This document shows positions 11,225 through 21,400 of a stretch of DNA of 64,000 nt, in pieces. The notes under the pieces are model-generated. The model made no database searches. It had not been told where the DNA came from and saw nothing but the letters and a program-made list of their open reading frames with translations. The DNA comes from Halichondria panicea. Lineage: Eukaryota; Porifera; Demospongiae; Suberitida; Halichondriidae. The DNA lies in NCBI RefSeq assembly GCF_963675165.1, contig NC_087392.1, positions 1,007,001 through 1,071,000 of the forward strand. Direction: 5' to 3'. Position numbers and translations under genes: made by a program. Position 1 is the stretch's first letter, and each line of letters opens with the position of its first letter.

Positions 11225-12410
11225 CCCCCCCCTGCCCTTGCAGAACCAGGTGAAGGCTGGTGTGTGCTTGAGTGAGGAGATGATTCGTGATGCCCTGGAC
11301 AAGTTGAGGGGAGCAGTGACCATTGTCTACCCCATGAACCTCCCACCCTACGACCTGGTCAGACTCGAATTTGAGGGAAATGAGGAACTGGCATGACGAT
11401 GTAGACACACCCTTACTCTTTATATGGCAACAGTTATTCCCATTCACCAATCAGAATTAGGCTGGCTTATGAATTCACTGCCTTATATTCATAACCTGTT
11501 TCCCTCCCCCTCACACACACAGAAGCTTGATGCTGACTCAGAGGATAGCTACCTGAACACTGGCTGGACGGACCCTCACTCCCTCAAAAATTCAGCATCC
11601 AAAGAAAATAAAAAAAATGTCATCAAAAGAACAGGAGTAAAGCCAAAACAGCAATCTCAAAGGTACATTGTTGTATGTACACTGTCCCCCTTGTAAAACC
11701 CACTGGCTAAACTACTGCCTTAATTCATCCTTTTGTTTTTTCTCCCTGCCCATGCAGAACCAGGTGAAGGCTGGTGTGTGCTTGAGTGAGGAGATGATTC
11801 GTGATGCCCTGGACAAGTTGAGGGGAGCAGTGACCATTGTCTACCCCATGAACCTCCCACCCTACGACCCGGTCAGACTCGAGTTTGAGGGAAATGAGGA
11901 CCTGGCAGGAACACAGGTGAAGAGTGTATGACTCTACTGGACAATGCTCTACTGTATTGGTGGTCACTGTGTACATGCAGTCGCTGTGAGAGCCTCAGCC
12001 TCGTTTCACTGACAGTTCATTGTTGCATGTAAATTTCTCATAATAATAGTGAGGTGTACAAAATAGTAATACAAAAAAGCAATTTAAGTCATCACACACT
12101 AGCTGCTATAATATACATGTGTGAGATTTTAAATATAGCACACAAACATGTTTATTCTACACTACACACACACACACACTAGGCGGGCACACTGGTGCTT
12201 GAGGAGGACAGTGCTCAGCTGTGGTGGGCTGGGAAGGCGTTGGCTAGGGACAAGAAACTCTCAGACTATTTGGGAAGGAACGAGAAGACAACGATAGTGG
12301 CTAAACTACAGAGGAAAGGTCAAGGTGCACCGGGGAGGGAGCCAGTGTTCTCAGAGGAGGAGCAGAAGAAAATGATGGCCTACACTTACAAGAAACAAGA
12401 GGAGTTCAAG
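11225..12410 (+). pseudogene. Chimeric CFAP298 relics (exons 4, 6, 3, 4, 5 in that order)
   Basis: Reading left to right: exon-4 copy (11246-11394), then sequence of the CFAP298 last intron and an exon-6 copy (11522-11590) ending in a junction into an exon-3 copy (about 11610-11662), then a second exon-4 copy (11760-11918) and a full-length exon-5 copy (12183-12410, 228 bp as in the intact gene). The order 4-6-3-4-5 shows at least two tandem units collapsed onto each other by deletion. There is no exon 1 or 2, so CFAP298 cannot be made, although single exons remain well conserved, which points to a recent event. Confidence 0.85.
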
Positions 12411-12468
12411 GTTCGTCATCGGTAACTATATTGTCTACATCACCGTAATCATCAAGTTTAAGGTTTGC

Positions 12469-13842
12469 TTACTTCCAGGAATCCCATATACATGTGCCAC
12501 ACGACACAGCACTCATTTCACATATGTATACGGTTAGTATGAGTGGTTGAAGCTTTGACTTTATTTTTCCACAGTCTCTTTTGAGAACATTGTGCATATA
12601 CATTTCAGAAGGGTTGTTCACACATGGCAGATTAAACTCAATTAGTGAATCCTCGATATGTCCTTGCAATATTTCTCCACACCTGCCTCTCTCAGTCCCC
12701 AATACAACTAGTGCCCACTCCAATAGACCAGAGTGTGGTATGTACCGTACTTGTACACATGTCTTGAAATCTCTCACATAAAACGTTGGGCTATACCATT
12801 TTTTGTTGTCTTCGAAATAGCTCTCAGCAGGAATGCTAAATTGTAGCCCATGCTCGATGCCTTCATCATTAATCTTGTTTTGTGATGATCCTAACTTCGT
12901 TTGGATTGATTTTAGAACCGGCTCAAGATCTCTTGTTACTTTGGCTTCTTGGAGCTCTCTAGATATTCCCTCCTGCATAGACTCTAGTCTCTCTGTGGTT
13001 ATAGTTTGAGCTCGTTTAGTCTCCTCAAGCGTTTTAACTGTTTCTTTTTGTACTTTTTTCAATTTCTTATATTCAGTCATAAGCTGAATCAAGTGTGTTT
13101 GTTGGTTGTCTGTTAGATGTTTGTCAAGCTGATTCCTCACCAACTTTATCTCACATCCAGCCTCAGCAAAGGGGCACTCAAGAGGCTCTAGTGGGCACTC
13201 ATTGTGATGGGTAGGCAGGTCTTTACGAGGCATGTTTCCTGTACCACACTTGTTAGGGCAGGGACATGGGTACTGTTTGCAATAGCTGTGATGGTCGGAT
13301 AGCTGATAGAAGTGCTCTTGCTCTACTTTGCAATGTATACAAGTGACTGATCTGTATTCACAAGTATTTTGCATGTGCTCATCGAGATCTTTTCGAAGTA
13401 TTTTAGGGCATTCTTTATGGAAGGAGAATTCACTCATAGAACAATTTGGGCACTCCACTTCGACATAACCGCACCCATTATCTGACTTGATATGCTTCTC
13501 GAGGTTCTGTAGTTCGTCTCTCCACTTGCATCCCTTGTCTCTGTTGCTACACCAAATCTTGAGCTCAGAGATTTCTCTTTTAAGCTTCTTGTCGAGAAAA
13601 TGATTAAAACCACTCCCTTTGGCTCGGCAGTGGGGACAGCTTTTTTGAAGATGCTTCTCAAACCAGTAGTTGAGGCAGGTCTCACAAAAATGTTGTCCAC
13701 AACAAGAGGTTAGGTGTGGGTCTCTCAACACCTTGGTACACACTGTACTACACACATATCGATCAGGGACTGTTTCAACAAAGTCATTATCATAGCCTCT
13801 ATACTGTGTATTTACTGCTCCTGGGACATTTGCAACTGCCAT
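12469..13842 (-). CDS. RING/TRAF-type zinc-finger protein, paralogue 2 (intronless)
   Basis: One exon of 457 aa, the same length as paralogue 3 when started at MAVANVPGAVN. An upstream in-frame ATG at 13869 would add nine residues; the shorter start is chosen because paralogue 3 begins with the same sequence. Domains are as in paralogue 1: RING-like finger with CX3C first pair, TRAF-type zinc fingers, coiled coil (EYKKLKKVQKETVKTLEETK), and a C-terminal TRAF-C-like region (WYSPTFYVRDFKTCVQVRY). The extreme C-terminus differs from the other copies (CEMSAVSCGTCIWDSWK). It lies between the exon-5 and exon-6 relics of CFAP298, the same antisense intronic position as paralogue 3. Confidence 0.85.
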   Translation of the reverse strand: MAVANVPGAVNTQYRGYDNDFVETVPDRYVCSTVCTKVLRDPHLTSCCGQHFCETCLNYWFEKHLQKSCPHCRAKGSGFNHFLDKKLKREISELKIWCSNRDKGCKWRDELQNLEKHIKSDNGCGYVEVECPNCSMSEFSFHKECPKILRKDLDEHMQNTCEYRSVTCIHCKVEQEHFYQLSDHHSYCKQYPCPCPNKCGTGNMPRKDLPTHHNECPLEPLECPFAEAGCEIKLVRNQLDKHLTDNQQTHLIQLMTEYKKLKKVQKETVKTLEETKRAQTITTERLESMQEGISRELQEAKVTRDLEPVLKSIQTKLGSSQNKINDEGIEHGLQFSIPAESYFEDNKKWYSPTFYVRDFKTCVQVRYIPHSGLLEWALVVLGTERGRCGEILQGHIEDSLIEFNLPCVNNPSEMYMHNVLKRDCGKIKSKLQPLILTVYICEMSAVSCGTCIWDSWK

Positions 13843-14012
13843 TCTATAATCAACTTGTACATGTATCATAGACAAAGAGACATGTGTCTATTATTATATG
13901 GGCACACCTAATAAGGCAAAAAGTTTTGTCCCATTCACCAATCGGAATTAGCTTGCTATGAATTCATTTGTCTACCACAAACTATGCTTGCTAGCCTTGA
14001 TTCCAGGCCGCT

Positions 14013-14013
<1 letters not shown>

Positions 14014-14083
<70 letters not shown>
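14014..14083. repeat. (CA)n microsatellite
   Basis: A nearly pure CA tract with one interruption, directly upstream of a CFAP298 exon-6 relic. The intact gene has only a short CA-rich stretch at the equivalent place. Confidence 0.95.
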
Positions 14084-14084
<1 letters not shown>

Positions 14085-14086
<2 letters not shown>

Positions 14087-14195
14087 GCTTGATGGCCAGA
14101 GGATGGCTACCTGAACACTGGCTGGATGGACCCTCACTCCCTCAAGAAGCAGCTGGCCGGAGTATGTCAGCTGGAGACCATCGTGATATGACAGT
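14085..14195 (+). pseudogene. CFAP298 exon-6 relic
   Basis: Copies the last CFAP298 exon (start AAGCTTGATG; contains the CTGAACACTGGCTGGATGGA segment) but has lost bases inside, including part of the acidic ADSED codons and the region before the terminal WRPS. It closes the second duplicated CFAP298 unit. Confidence 0.85.
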
Positions 14196-14260
14196 GACTA
14201 AGTATGTACATTACGTAAGCAGTGTGCTGAACTGTGCTTGCAATTGCACTATTATCAATT

Positions 14261-14301
14261 TGCAATGATCGTGACTCAACAGTTGAGTCACGATCATTGC
14301 A
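14261..14301. repeat. Perfect 20-bp inverted repeat with 1-nt loop
   Basis: The arm TGCAATGATCGTGACTCAAC (14261-14280) is followed by one base and its exact reverse complement (14282-14301). It lies precisely between the CFAP298 exon-6 relic and the kinesin relic, so it may mark a duplication breakpoint. Confidence 0.95.
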
Positions 14302-14760
14302 CTGAGTGTGTGTCGGTATGTGATGATTACCATGATTGCATGTACGCAAGTTCAGATTAACTGTTCACTTGTTTGCAGGTCAATCGGGTATTCATGGTAA
14401 AGGAAGCGAATAAGTTGCCGGAGCAGTGCTAATGTTAAACTGTGTTGTTCATGTCTCCGATGTGTTGGGGGCTGTAGCTGAGAAGAGGTCTCACATTCCG
14501 TACGTACAGGAACTCAACTCTCACTCATGTCCTGCAAGACTCCATTGGTAAGCCCAACAAGTAATGAGATATTGTTGCTATAAATGACTTTCCCTTCAGG
14601 TGGGAATACAAAGATGGTCATGTTTCTCTGCCTTTCCCCAACAAGGCAGCAAGTGGTTAAATCTGAATCCCTGAGGCGGGGTGCTGGGATTTAGAGCCAG
14701 GAAGCCTCCTCCTACAGCAAAGAGAACTTCTAGAGTAGTGCAGAATGCATGAATAAACTG
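14302..14760 (+). pseudogene. Kinesin-14 relic, copies of exons 14-16
   Basis: Matches the kinesin gene from the end of exon 13 through the last exon: exon-14 piece at about 14379-14412 (shortened), exon-15 piece at about 14450-14549, last exon at about 14600-14750. There are several small insertions and deletions. It sits just upstream of the intact CFAP298, as the real kinesin 3' end sits upstream of CFAP298 copy 1. Confidence 0.85.

Positions 14761-14762
<2 letters not shown>

Positions 14763-14821
<59 letters not shown>
14763..14821. repeat. (TG)n microsatellite
   Basis: Pure TG tract at the end of the second kinesin relic; the corresponding place in the true kinesin 3' end reads only GTCTGTGTGT. 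Confidence 0.95.
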
Positions 14822-14823
<2 letters not shown>

Positions 14824-14967
14824 TATCATTTAATGATATTCATTGTCACTATCACCATAGAAATTGCTAACTGTAAACATAGCTCTCTTGTGCTGAGTCA
14901 GCCAATAAAAGTGGGCTAAAAAATAGAAGCATCTACCAGGAGGTTGTACTTGTCACAGTCTAAAGAG

Positions 14968-17900
14968 ATGGTCAAACTACACATCAAGAGAGGAGATGAG
15001 AGTCAGTTTCTCTATGAGACCATCCTTCCCACCCTCATGTCAGAGCTCATGCTACAACTGGTGCGTCTGTTCAATGGCAGGCTCAAAGTAGACAGGCTCT
15101 GTCAAGGTAGACCACATGCTCTCATTCCTATCATTTATACGTATATTAATGACCATCCTCAAATATTGGATTGGATTTCGTATGATGTGCATTAATCGGA
15201 CACTGTCTGCCTCCCCATGCACACGTGCACAGAGATAGAGCTGTTGTCCCAGCATGGAGTGTTGCTCCCTGGGAACATGCAGGGACTGACAGACGAGCAG
15301 ATCAGTGAGCTGAAGCTGAGGGACGAGTTCGAGGAGGTGTGTGTGCCGAGTGGGGGCCACGTCATGAACCCTGACCCCATGGGACGCAGGAACGGTAGAG
15401 GTATGCTCTCACTATTGTATATAGTTGTTCAGTTACTAAGTGTGTGTGTATACAGCACCCAATGACAAGATGAAAGATATCCTCAAAAGAACAGTCAGTG
15501 AAGCCAAAACAGCAATATCAAAGGTACCTTCGTATGTACACTGTGATGGTGCCCGTCCCTTGTGTACTGATTTAATAACTAGACCATTGCCATTATTTTC
15601 AACCTTTTGTTTGTTTTTCCTCCCTGCCCATACAGAACCAGGTGAAGGCTGGTGTGTGCTTGAGTGAGGAGATGATTCGTGATGCCCTGGACAAGTTGAG
15701 GGGAGCAGTGACCATTGTCTACCCCATGAACCTCCCACCCTACGACCCGGTCAGACTCGAGTTTGAGGGAAATGAGGAACTGGCAGGAACACAGGTGAAG
15801 AGTGTGTGACTCTACTGGACAATACTCTACTGTATTGGTGGCCACTGTGTACATGCAGTAGCTATGAGAGCCTATACAGCCTCGATTTCTACACTCATTT
15901 TCACGGATAGTTGTATGTAAATTTCTCATTGTGTTAATGCCAATAATAGTGAGGTGCACAAAATTAATTGTACGTACAAAATCATACATACTTTTTTTTT
16001 TTTTTTGGGGGGGGGGCGTGAAAGCTCTCCATCTCGGGGCTAAGAAAAAATTACATTGTACAAAGGAAGGAAGTAGTTTAGTGATAGTAATTATGTAGCA
16101 GTCAAAAATAAAAACAAAGCGAATACAAATCATACATACTGCTATCATAACTAAAACTAAGTAAAATAATTTAACTGCTAAATCATACATCTTGCTTGTT
16201 TTACGGTTGGGATATTAATTAATACAAAAAAATGTTTAAATGTTTATTCTACACTACACACAAACACACACACTAGGCGGGCACACTGGTGCTTGAGGAG
16301 GACAGTGCTCAGCTGTGGTGGGCTGGGAAGGCGTTGGCTAGGGACAAGAAACTCTCAGACTATTTGGGGAGGAACGAGAAGACAACAATAGTGGCTAAAC
16401 TACAGAGGAAAGGTCAAGGTGCACCGGGGAGGGAGCCAGTGTTCTCAGAGGAAGAACAGAAGAAAATGATGGCCTACGCTTACAAGAAACAAGAAGAGTT
16501 CAAGGTTCGTCACTGTGCGAATCTGAGGCACTTGCTTGGTCACACCTCTGGCAATTTTGCAAACCGTTTATAAATATAGTTATTGTAATTGGAGGAGGTG
16601 TTAGCTTGGTTTTGGTACCCCCTAATACTTTGATCACGTTGTGCATATACATTTTAGAAGAGTCGTTCACACATGGAAGTCTAAAATTAAAAATTGTTAT
16701 TGAACCCTCAATTTTTCCTTTCAAGATATCTTCACACCTGCCTCTCTCAGTCCCCAATACAACTAGTGCCCACCCTAGTTTACTAATGCGTGGAAAGTAT
16801 CGTGCTTGTACACACACCTTGAAATCTTTTACGTAAAACGCTGGACTGTACCATTCTCTGTTGTCTTTGAAATAGCTCTCTGTGGGAATGCTAAATTGTA
16901 GCCCATGCTCGATACCTTCATCAGTGATCTTGTTCTCTGATGATCCTAAGTTTGTTCGGATTGATTTCAGAACAGGCTCAAGATCTCTTGTTACTTTGGC
17001 TTTTTGGAGCTCTCTAGATATTCCCTCCTGCATAGACTCTAGTCTCCCTGTGGTTACAGTTTGCGCTCGTTTTGTCTGCTCAAGCGTTTCAGTTGTTTCT
17101 TTCTGTACTTTTTTCACTTTCTTATAGTCAGTCATAAGCTGAATCAAGTGTGTTTGCTGGTTGTCTGTTAGATGTTTGTCAAGCTGATTCCTCACCAACT
17201 TTATCTTACACCCAGCCTCAGCAAAGGTGCACTCAACACGCTCTAGTGGGCACTCATTGCGATGGGTAGGCAGGTCTTGACGAGGCATGTTTCCTGAACC
17301 ACACTCGTTAGGACAGGGACATGGGTACTGTTCGCAATGGCTGTGATGGTTGGATAGCGTATAGAAGGGTAGCTTTTTATTGCAATGTATACAAGTGACT
17401 GATCTGTATTCACAAGTGTTTCGTACGTGCTCATCGAGATCTTTTCGAAGAATTTTAGGGCATTCTTCAAACATAATAGTGCACTCCACTTTGACATAAC
17501 CACACCCATCAGCTGATTTGATATGCTTCTCGAGGCTCTGTAGTTCGTTTCTCCACTTGCATCCCTTGTCTTTGTTGCTACACCAAATCTTGAGCTCAGA
17601 GATTTCCCTTTTAAGCTTCTTGTCCAGAAAATGATTAAAACCACTCCCTTTGGCTCGGCAGTGAGGACAGCTTTTTTGACGGTGCTTTTCAAACCAGTAG
17701 TTAAGGCAAGTCTCACAAAAATGTTGTCCACAACAAGAGGTTAGGTGTGGGTCTTTCAACACCTTGGTACACACTGTACTACACTCATATCGATCAGGGA
17801 CTGTTTCAACAAAGTCATTATCATAGCCTCCATACTCTGTATTCACTGCTTCTGGGACATTTGCAACTGCCATTCTTGTACATGTATCTCAATGATGATA

Positions 17901-18121
17901 TAGGCACACCTTTACTCTTTATAAGGCTCATTTACCAATTGGAATTAGTTTGTGAACGATTAATTGCTGTTTATAACCTGTTTCCCTCCCACACACTTGC
18001 ACTTACACAGAAGCTTGATGCTGACTCAGAGGATGGCTACCTGAACACTGGCTGGACGGACCCTCACTCCCTCAAGAAGCAGCTGGCTGGAGTCAGCAAT
18101 GTCAGCTGGAGACCATCATGA
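14968..18121 (+). CDS. CFAP298: Cilia- and flagella-associated protein 298 (kurly/C21orf59)
   Basis: Six exons (14968-15106, 15233-15400, 15456-15523, 15636-15794, 16277-16504, 18011-18121) encode 290 aa, the length of human CFAP298. The start MVKLHIKRGDESQFL, the NMQGLTDEQISELKL block, the AGVCLSEEMIRDALDKLRGA block, the KLSDYLGRNEKT segment and the ending VSNVSWRPS match the vertebrate protein closely. CFAP298 acts in the cytoplasm in assembly of outer dynein arms and in planar polarity of motile cilia. Intron 5 (16505-18010) contains an antisense intronless TRAF-like gene. This is the only whole copy; relics of it precede it at 8885-9440, 11225-12410 and 14085-14195. Confidence 0.95.
16500..17873 (-). 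CDS. RING/TRAF-type zinc-finger protein, paralogue 3, nested in CFAP298 intron 5
   Basis: Single exon of 457 aa beginning MAVANVPEAVNTEYGGYDND. RING-like finger (CSTVC, SCCGQHFCETC, CPHC; about residues 30-70), TRAF-type zinc fingers, coiled coil (KVKKVQKETTETLEQTK) and a TRAF-C-like C-terminus (WYSPAFYVKDFKVCVQARY) are present. Compared with paralogue 2 it lacks a short segment in the second zinc finger (VKVECTIMFEECPK), so one Cys pair is changed. Its stop codon (16500-16502) lies inside CFAP298 exon 5, giving a 5-bp antisense exon overlap. A TRAF-like signalling adapter or ubiquitin ligase role is inferred from domains only. Confidence 0.87.
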   Translation of the reverse strand: MAVANVPEAVNTEYGGYDNDFVETVPDRYECSTVCTKVLKDPHLTSCCGQHFCETCLNYWFEKHRQKSCPHCRAKGSGFNHFLDKKLKREISELKIWCSNKDKGCKWRNELQSLEKHIKSADGCGYVKVECTIMFEECPKILRKDLDEHVRNTCEYRSVTCIHCNKKLPFYTLSNHHSHCEQYPCPCPNECGSGNMPRQDLPTHRNECPLERVECTFAEAGCKIKLVRNQLDKHLTDNQQTHLIQLMTDYKKVKKVQKETTETLEQTKRAQTVTTGRLESMQEGISRELQKAKVTRDLEPVLKSIRTNLGSSENKITDEGIEHGLQFSIPTESYFKDNREWYSPAFYVKDFKVCVQARYFPRISKLGWALVVLGTERGRCEDILKGKIEGSITIFNFRLPCVNDSSKMYMHNVIKVLGGTKTKLTPPPITITIFINGLQNCQRCDQASASDSHSDEP

Positions 18122-18455
18122 TAATGATGACAGTGACTTTATGATTAATTATGTACTGACTCTATAATAATTATTACACGTCTTTATAATAATTACTCTT
18201 TATTGTCAAGTTTGTGTTGTCATATGCAACAGTTCACTTAAATGTTTTATTGATATATACTCGTCATAGCAATTGTAATTAGAACAACAAAATACACACT
18301 AGTCTAAAAAAATGGGGGCAATGTTATAACTATGTGCATATTGCAATTCTATACACGTATTCTACAGTATAAAAACATGCTAGCTAGTATATGCATACAA
18401 CAACAAAACAGACTATCTATACTATAGCTAACAGTACTAAGTGGTATTCAAGTGT
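18122..18455. other. AT-rich convergent intergenic region
   Basis: Between the stop codons of CFAP298 (+) and the TRPA-like gene (-). I see 3' UTR-like AT-rich sequence and no gene, RNA or notable repeat. Confidence 0.7.
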
Positions 18456-21400
18456 CTATATCTGTGAGATGGAGGCATCTTCCTCATCCCCGTCCTGATC
18501 TATCTCCATATCATCAGCGTTGATGCCTTGTCGATTGGCCATTTGTTTGATAATCCTCTCCAGAACAATGTTCCTCTCAGCAAGGTCGGTCAGTGTCTCC
18601 CTCATCTTGGTCATGTCCGTCACCAGGGTTCGTGTCTGATGCTGTACCTGCTCAATGGGCTCCTGTGGGTGTGTGGGTGTGTGTGGGTGTGTGAAGTATC
18701 CCTTCAGGGGGTGGTGGTTCAGAACACTTGTGGTGTATGTAGGGGAGAGTAAAAAGATATTGACCTTTCTAACTCGATATATCTATCCTTACTTTACATA
18801 ATCTGAGCACCTTCTATGTATACAGTATACACCTATACAACTATGTGTAGGGTAAAGCTAGGCCTCACCAGGTGTGGGGTGAGAGCATTCTGTATCTTGT
18901 CCACCTGCTGACTCTCACTCTGTAGGAACTTAGTGACCACGTTGGTCTGATTGGGGTGGGCCACGGCCTCACCAATGTGGAACCAGCGACGCATTGGAGG
19001 GAGTTTCTCCTCTATGTCCAGCACTAGCTCAACCTGCGCATAGCAACATCACATAGCTTGAGACAGTACTATATTATACAAAAGTCAACACTATTATTAC
19101 CACTTTTATGTGTGCGGCTTAGACTTGAAGTCTACAATATGCAACTTTATGTGTAACTTACTTGCAGCTCTAGTCTTTTGAGAGAAGCTGCCTCTTGGAT
19201 GCCTTTGATATCGTCTACAGCCAGACCAACCTGTACAATGATGCACACAATAAATCTCAGCTTGTGATACAATACTGTACAAAGCTACTCAATACTAATA
19301 CATACATGTACATGTACATGCATGTGCCCTCGATCCTCACCAGTAAGTTGATCAATATAATGGGCATGAATATGAGGAAGATGAGCCAGAGCACACGAGC
19401 TAGGGCCTCAAACTCAATCTCCTCCTGCAGCCCATCCCCCGGCTTCAGACCACCGGGATCTTGGCGGAAGAGGCTGTCGTACTCCAACTCTCCGATTGTC
19501 ATGGTGGCCGTCTTGAAGAGAGCCCTCAGGGGAGTCGAGAAAGAGGCTCTCTAGAGAGAGGAAATGATAAACAGTAACATACAGTGCTAAACAGTATGTA
19601 TGTTGAATGGGAAATATACGTACGTTGTATTAACTGTGATCAACAGTTTTACACAATTTACTTTCACAGCACTGACTAATGAGCATGTGTATTATACCTA
19701 CATGTGAGTGACATGAGTGCATGAATCTGTTGGGCCATTCTGTACACACAATGCCTACTCACTGATGAGTCAGCTTCAGGGTTGTAGAAGGCCATAAAGA
19801 AGGCAAAACCAAAGGCAAGCACAAGCAGGGAAGTCAGCAGGATGGTCTTGCCAAATGTGATGAGAATGTTCTCAAACATGATCACATAGATTCCTGCATG
19901 ACAAATAAATAAATATTTGTACACCCTCAGATAATTGTACGAAACAAATGTGAGCTCAAAAGCAGGAATTTTTTTCTAAACTAATAAAATGCTTAATACA
20001 TGTTCCTTGAAATGACTAACCCAATCTCTTACCTGTGTATGCCAGCTTCCTAAAGTAGAGTACAAAGTTAATCCAGGCCAGGAATACTGCAACAGCTCCA
20101 AACTGGTACTGTATCCTGTGAGGACACAAACACTCACTCTCCCTGACAATGGCGAAGGCCAGCACTAGGGCGGAGATGTACAACACCACCTCCACCATGT
20201 TGTAGACGGTTATGTAGCGTAGCTTGAACTGGATGACCTGGTAGCCTTCCTTCAACAGTGACAGGATAGCAATAACGATGGTGATGATACCAGTAGCATA
20301 TATGTAGTTGAGCAGATTTGGATTGCTAGTCACTGTAGGGCCAGCTGCATTGGACATAGGAGAACAAATCATTCAAGCGTTTGAATACTGATGTTCTATT
20401 AAAATGGACCCAAGAGAGAAAGAATCGTGTATATCTACAGTAAGATTGCATGCAAATTACAGGTACATGTACATGTATACATGCATGCCATTCCTCGAGT
20501 GTGTGCATGAGCTACGTACTTATGAATGTAATGGTCTGGAAGGTGAGGCCCCTCTCATCTCTGAGTGTGGCGTTGGAGCACTGGATACAGTTCTCCGTCA
20601 GAGGGTTGGGCACGAGGAGAGCGAAGGATGTGAGAGCTATGAGGAAGATTATATAAGTGACGAGGTTGAAGGTGTAGAACCCCAGTCCAAACTTCCTCCA
20701 CTTGTGCTCCAGGAGACTGGTCACGAGGGGGTGGGTGAGCAGGTCCGTCCTCTCACTTTGCACCTGCGACAAACAAATAGTGAGAATGGATGAAAGGGCA
20801 AAACCAAATATAAAACTGTGCCTCTATGAAGATTGATGGCAACCACATCATCTCTATACATACTAGAGAGGGTACACATGTAGCTGCACTGGTTATCAGT
20901 ACTGTGTTGTACCCACCATGATAGACAGAGGATGGTTGAACTTGGTGAATCCCTCCGGTCCCCAGTTGTTAGAGCTGTCACGTTTTCGTCCAAACAACCT
21001 AAAATCTTCAAGGTTCCTGTTTAGAGTAGTGGTTTGACCTTTGACCTTTGCCTCTGGGACATCGCTCATACCATCACTACCAGTGTCACTGAGATCGTTT
21101 CTAAAGCTGTACATGTGTGGATAATAATTTTTGATCAGACTCTCATTGATTTTCCGTAAGTGCTATATACACAACCGTACGTTTTCCTGAGGTTTCTTCG
21201 TAGTTTGGCTGTCCTTGTCTCTGCTTCTCGGAAGTCCTCGAGGAACTCATAGTTGAAGGTGATGCAGTACTCGAGTGAGTCGGACCGTACCTTGCCGTCC
21301 TTGCTGGCGTTGGTGGAGGTACACCTGTTGAACACCTCCTCTGCCACGTCTGTAGGAAGAGCAGTAAATAAATGCACATACAAATTTAAATTTTATGTAT

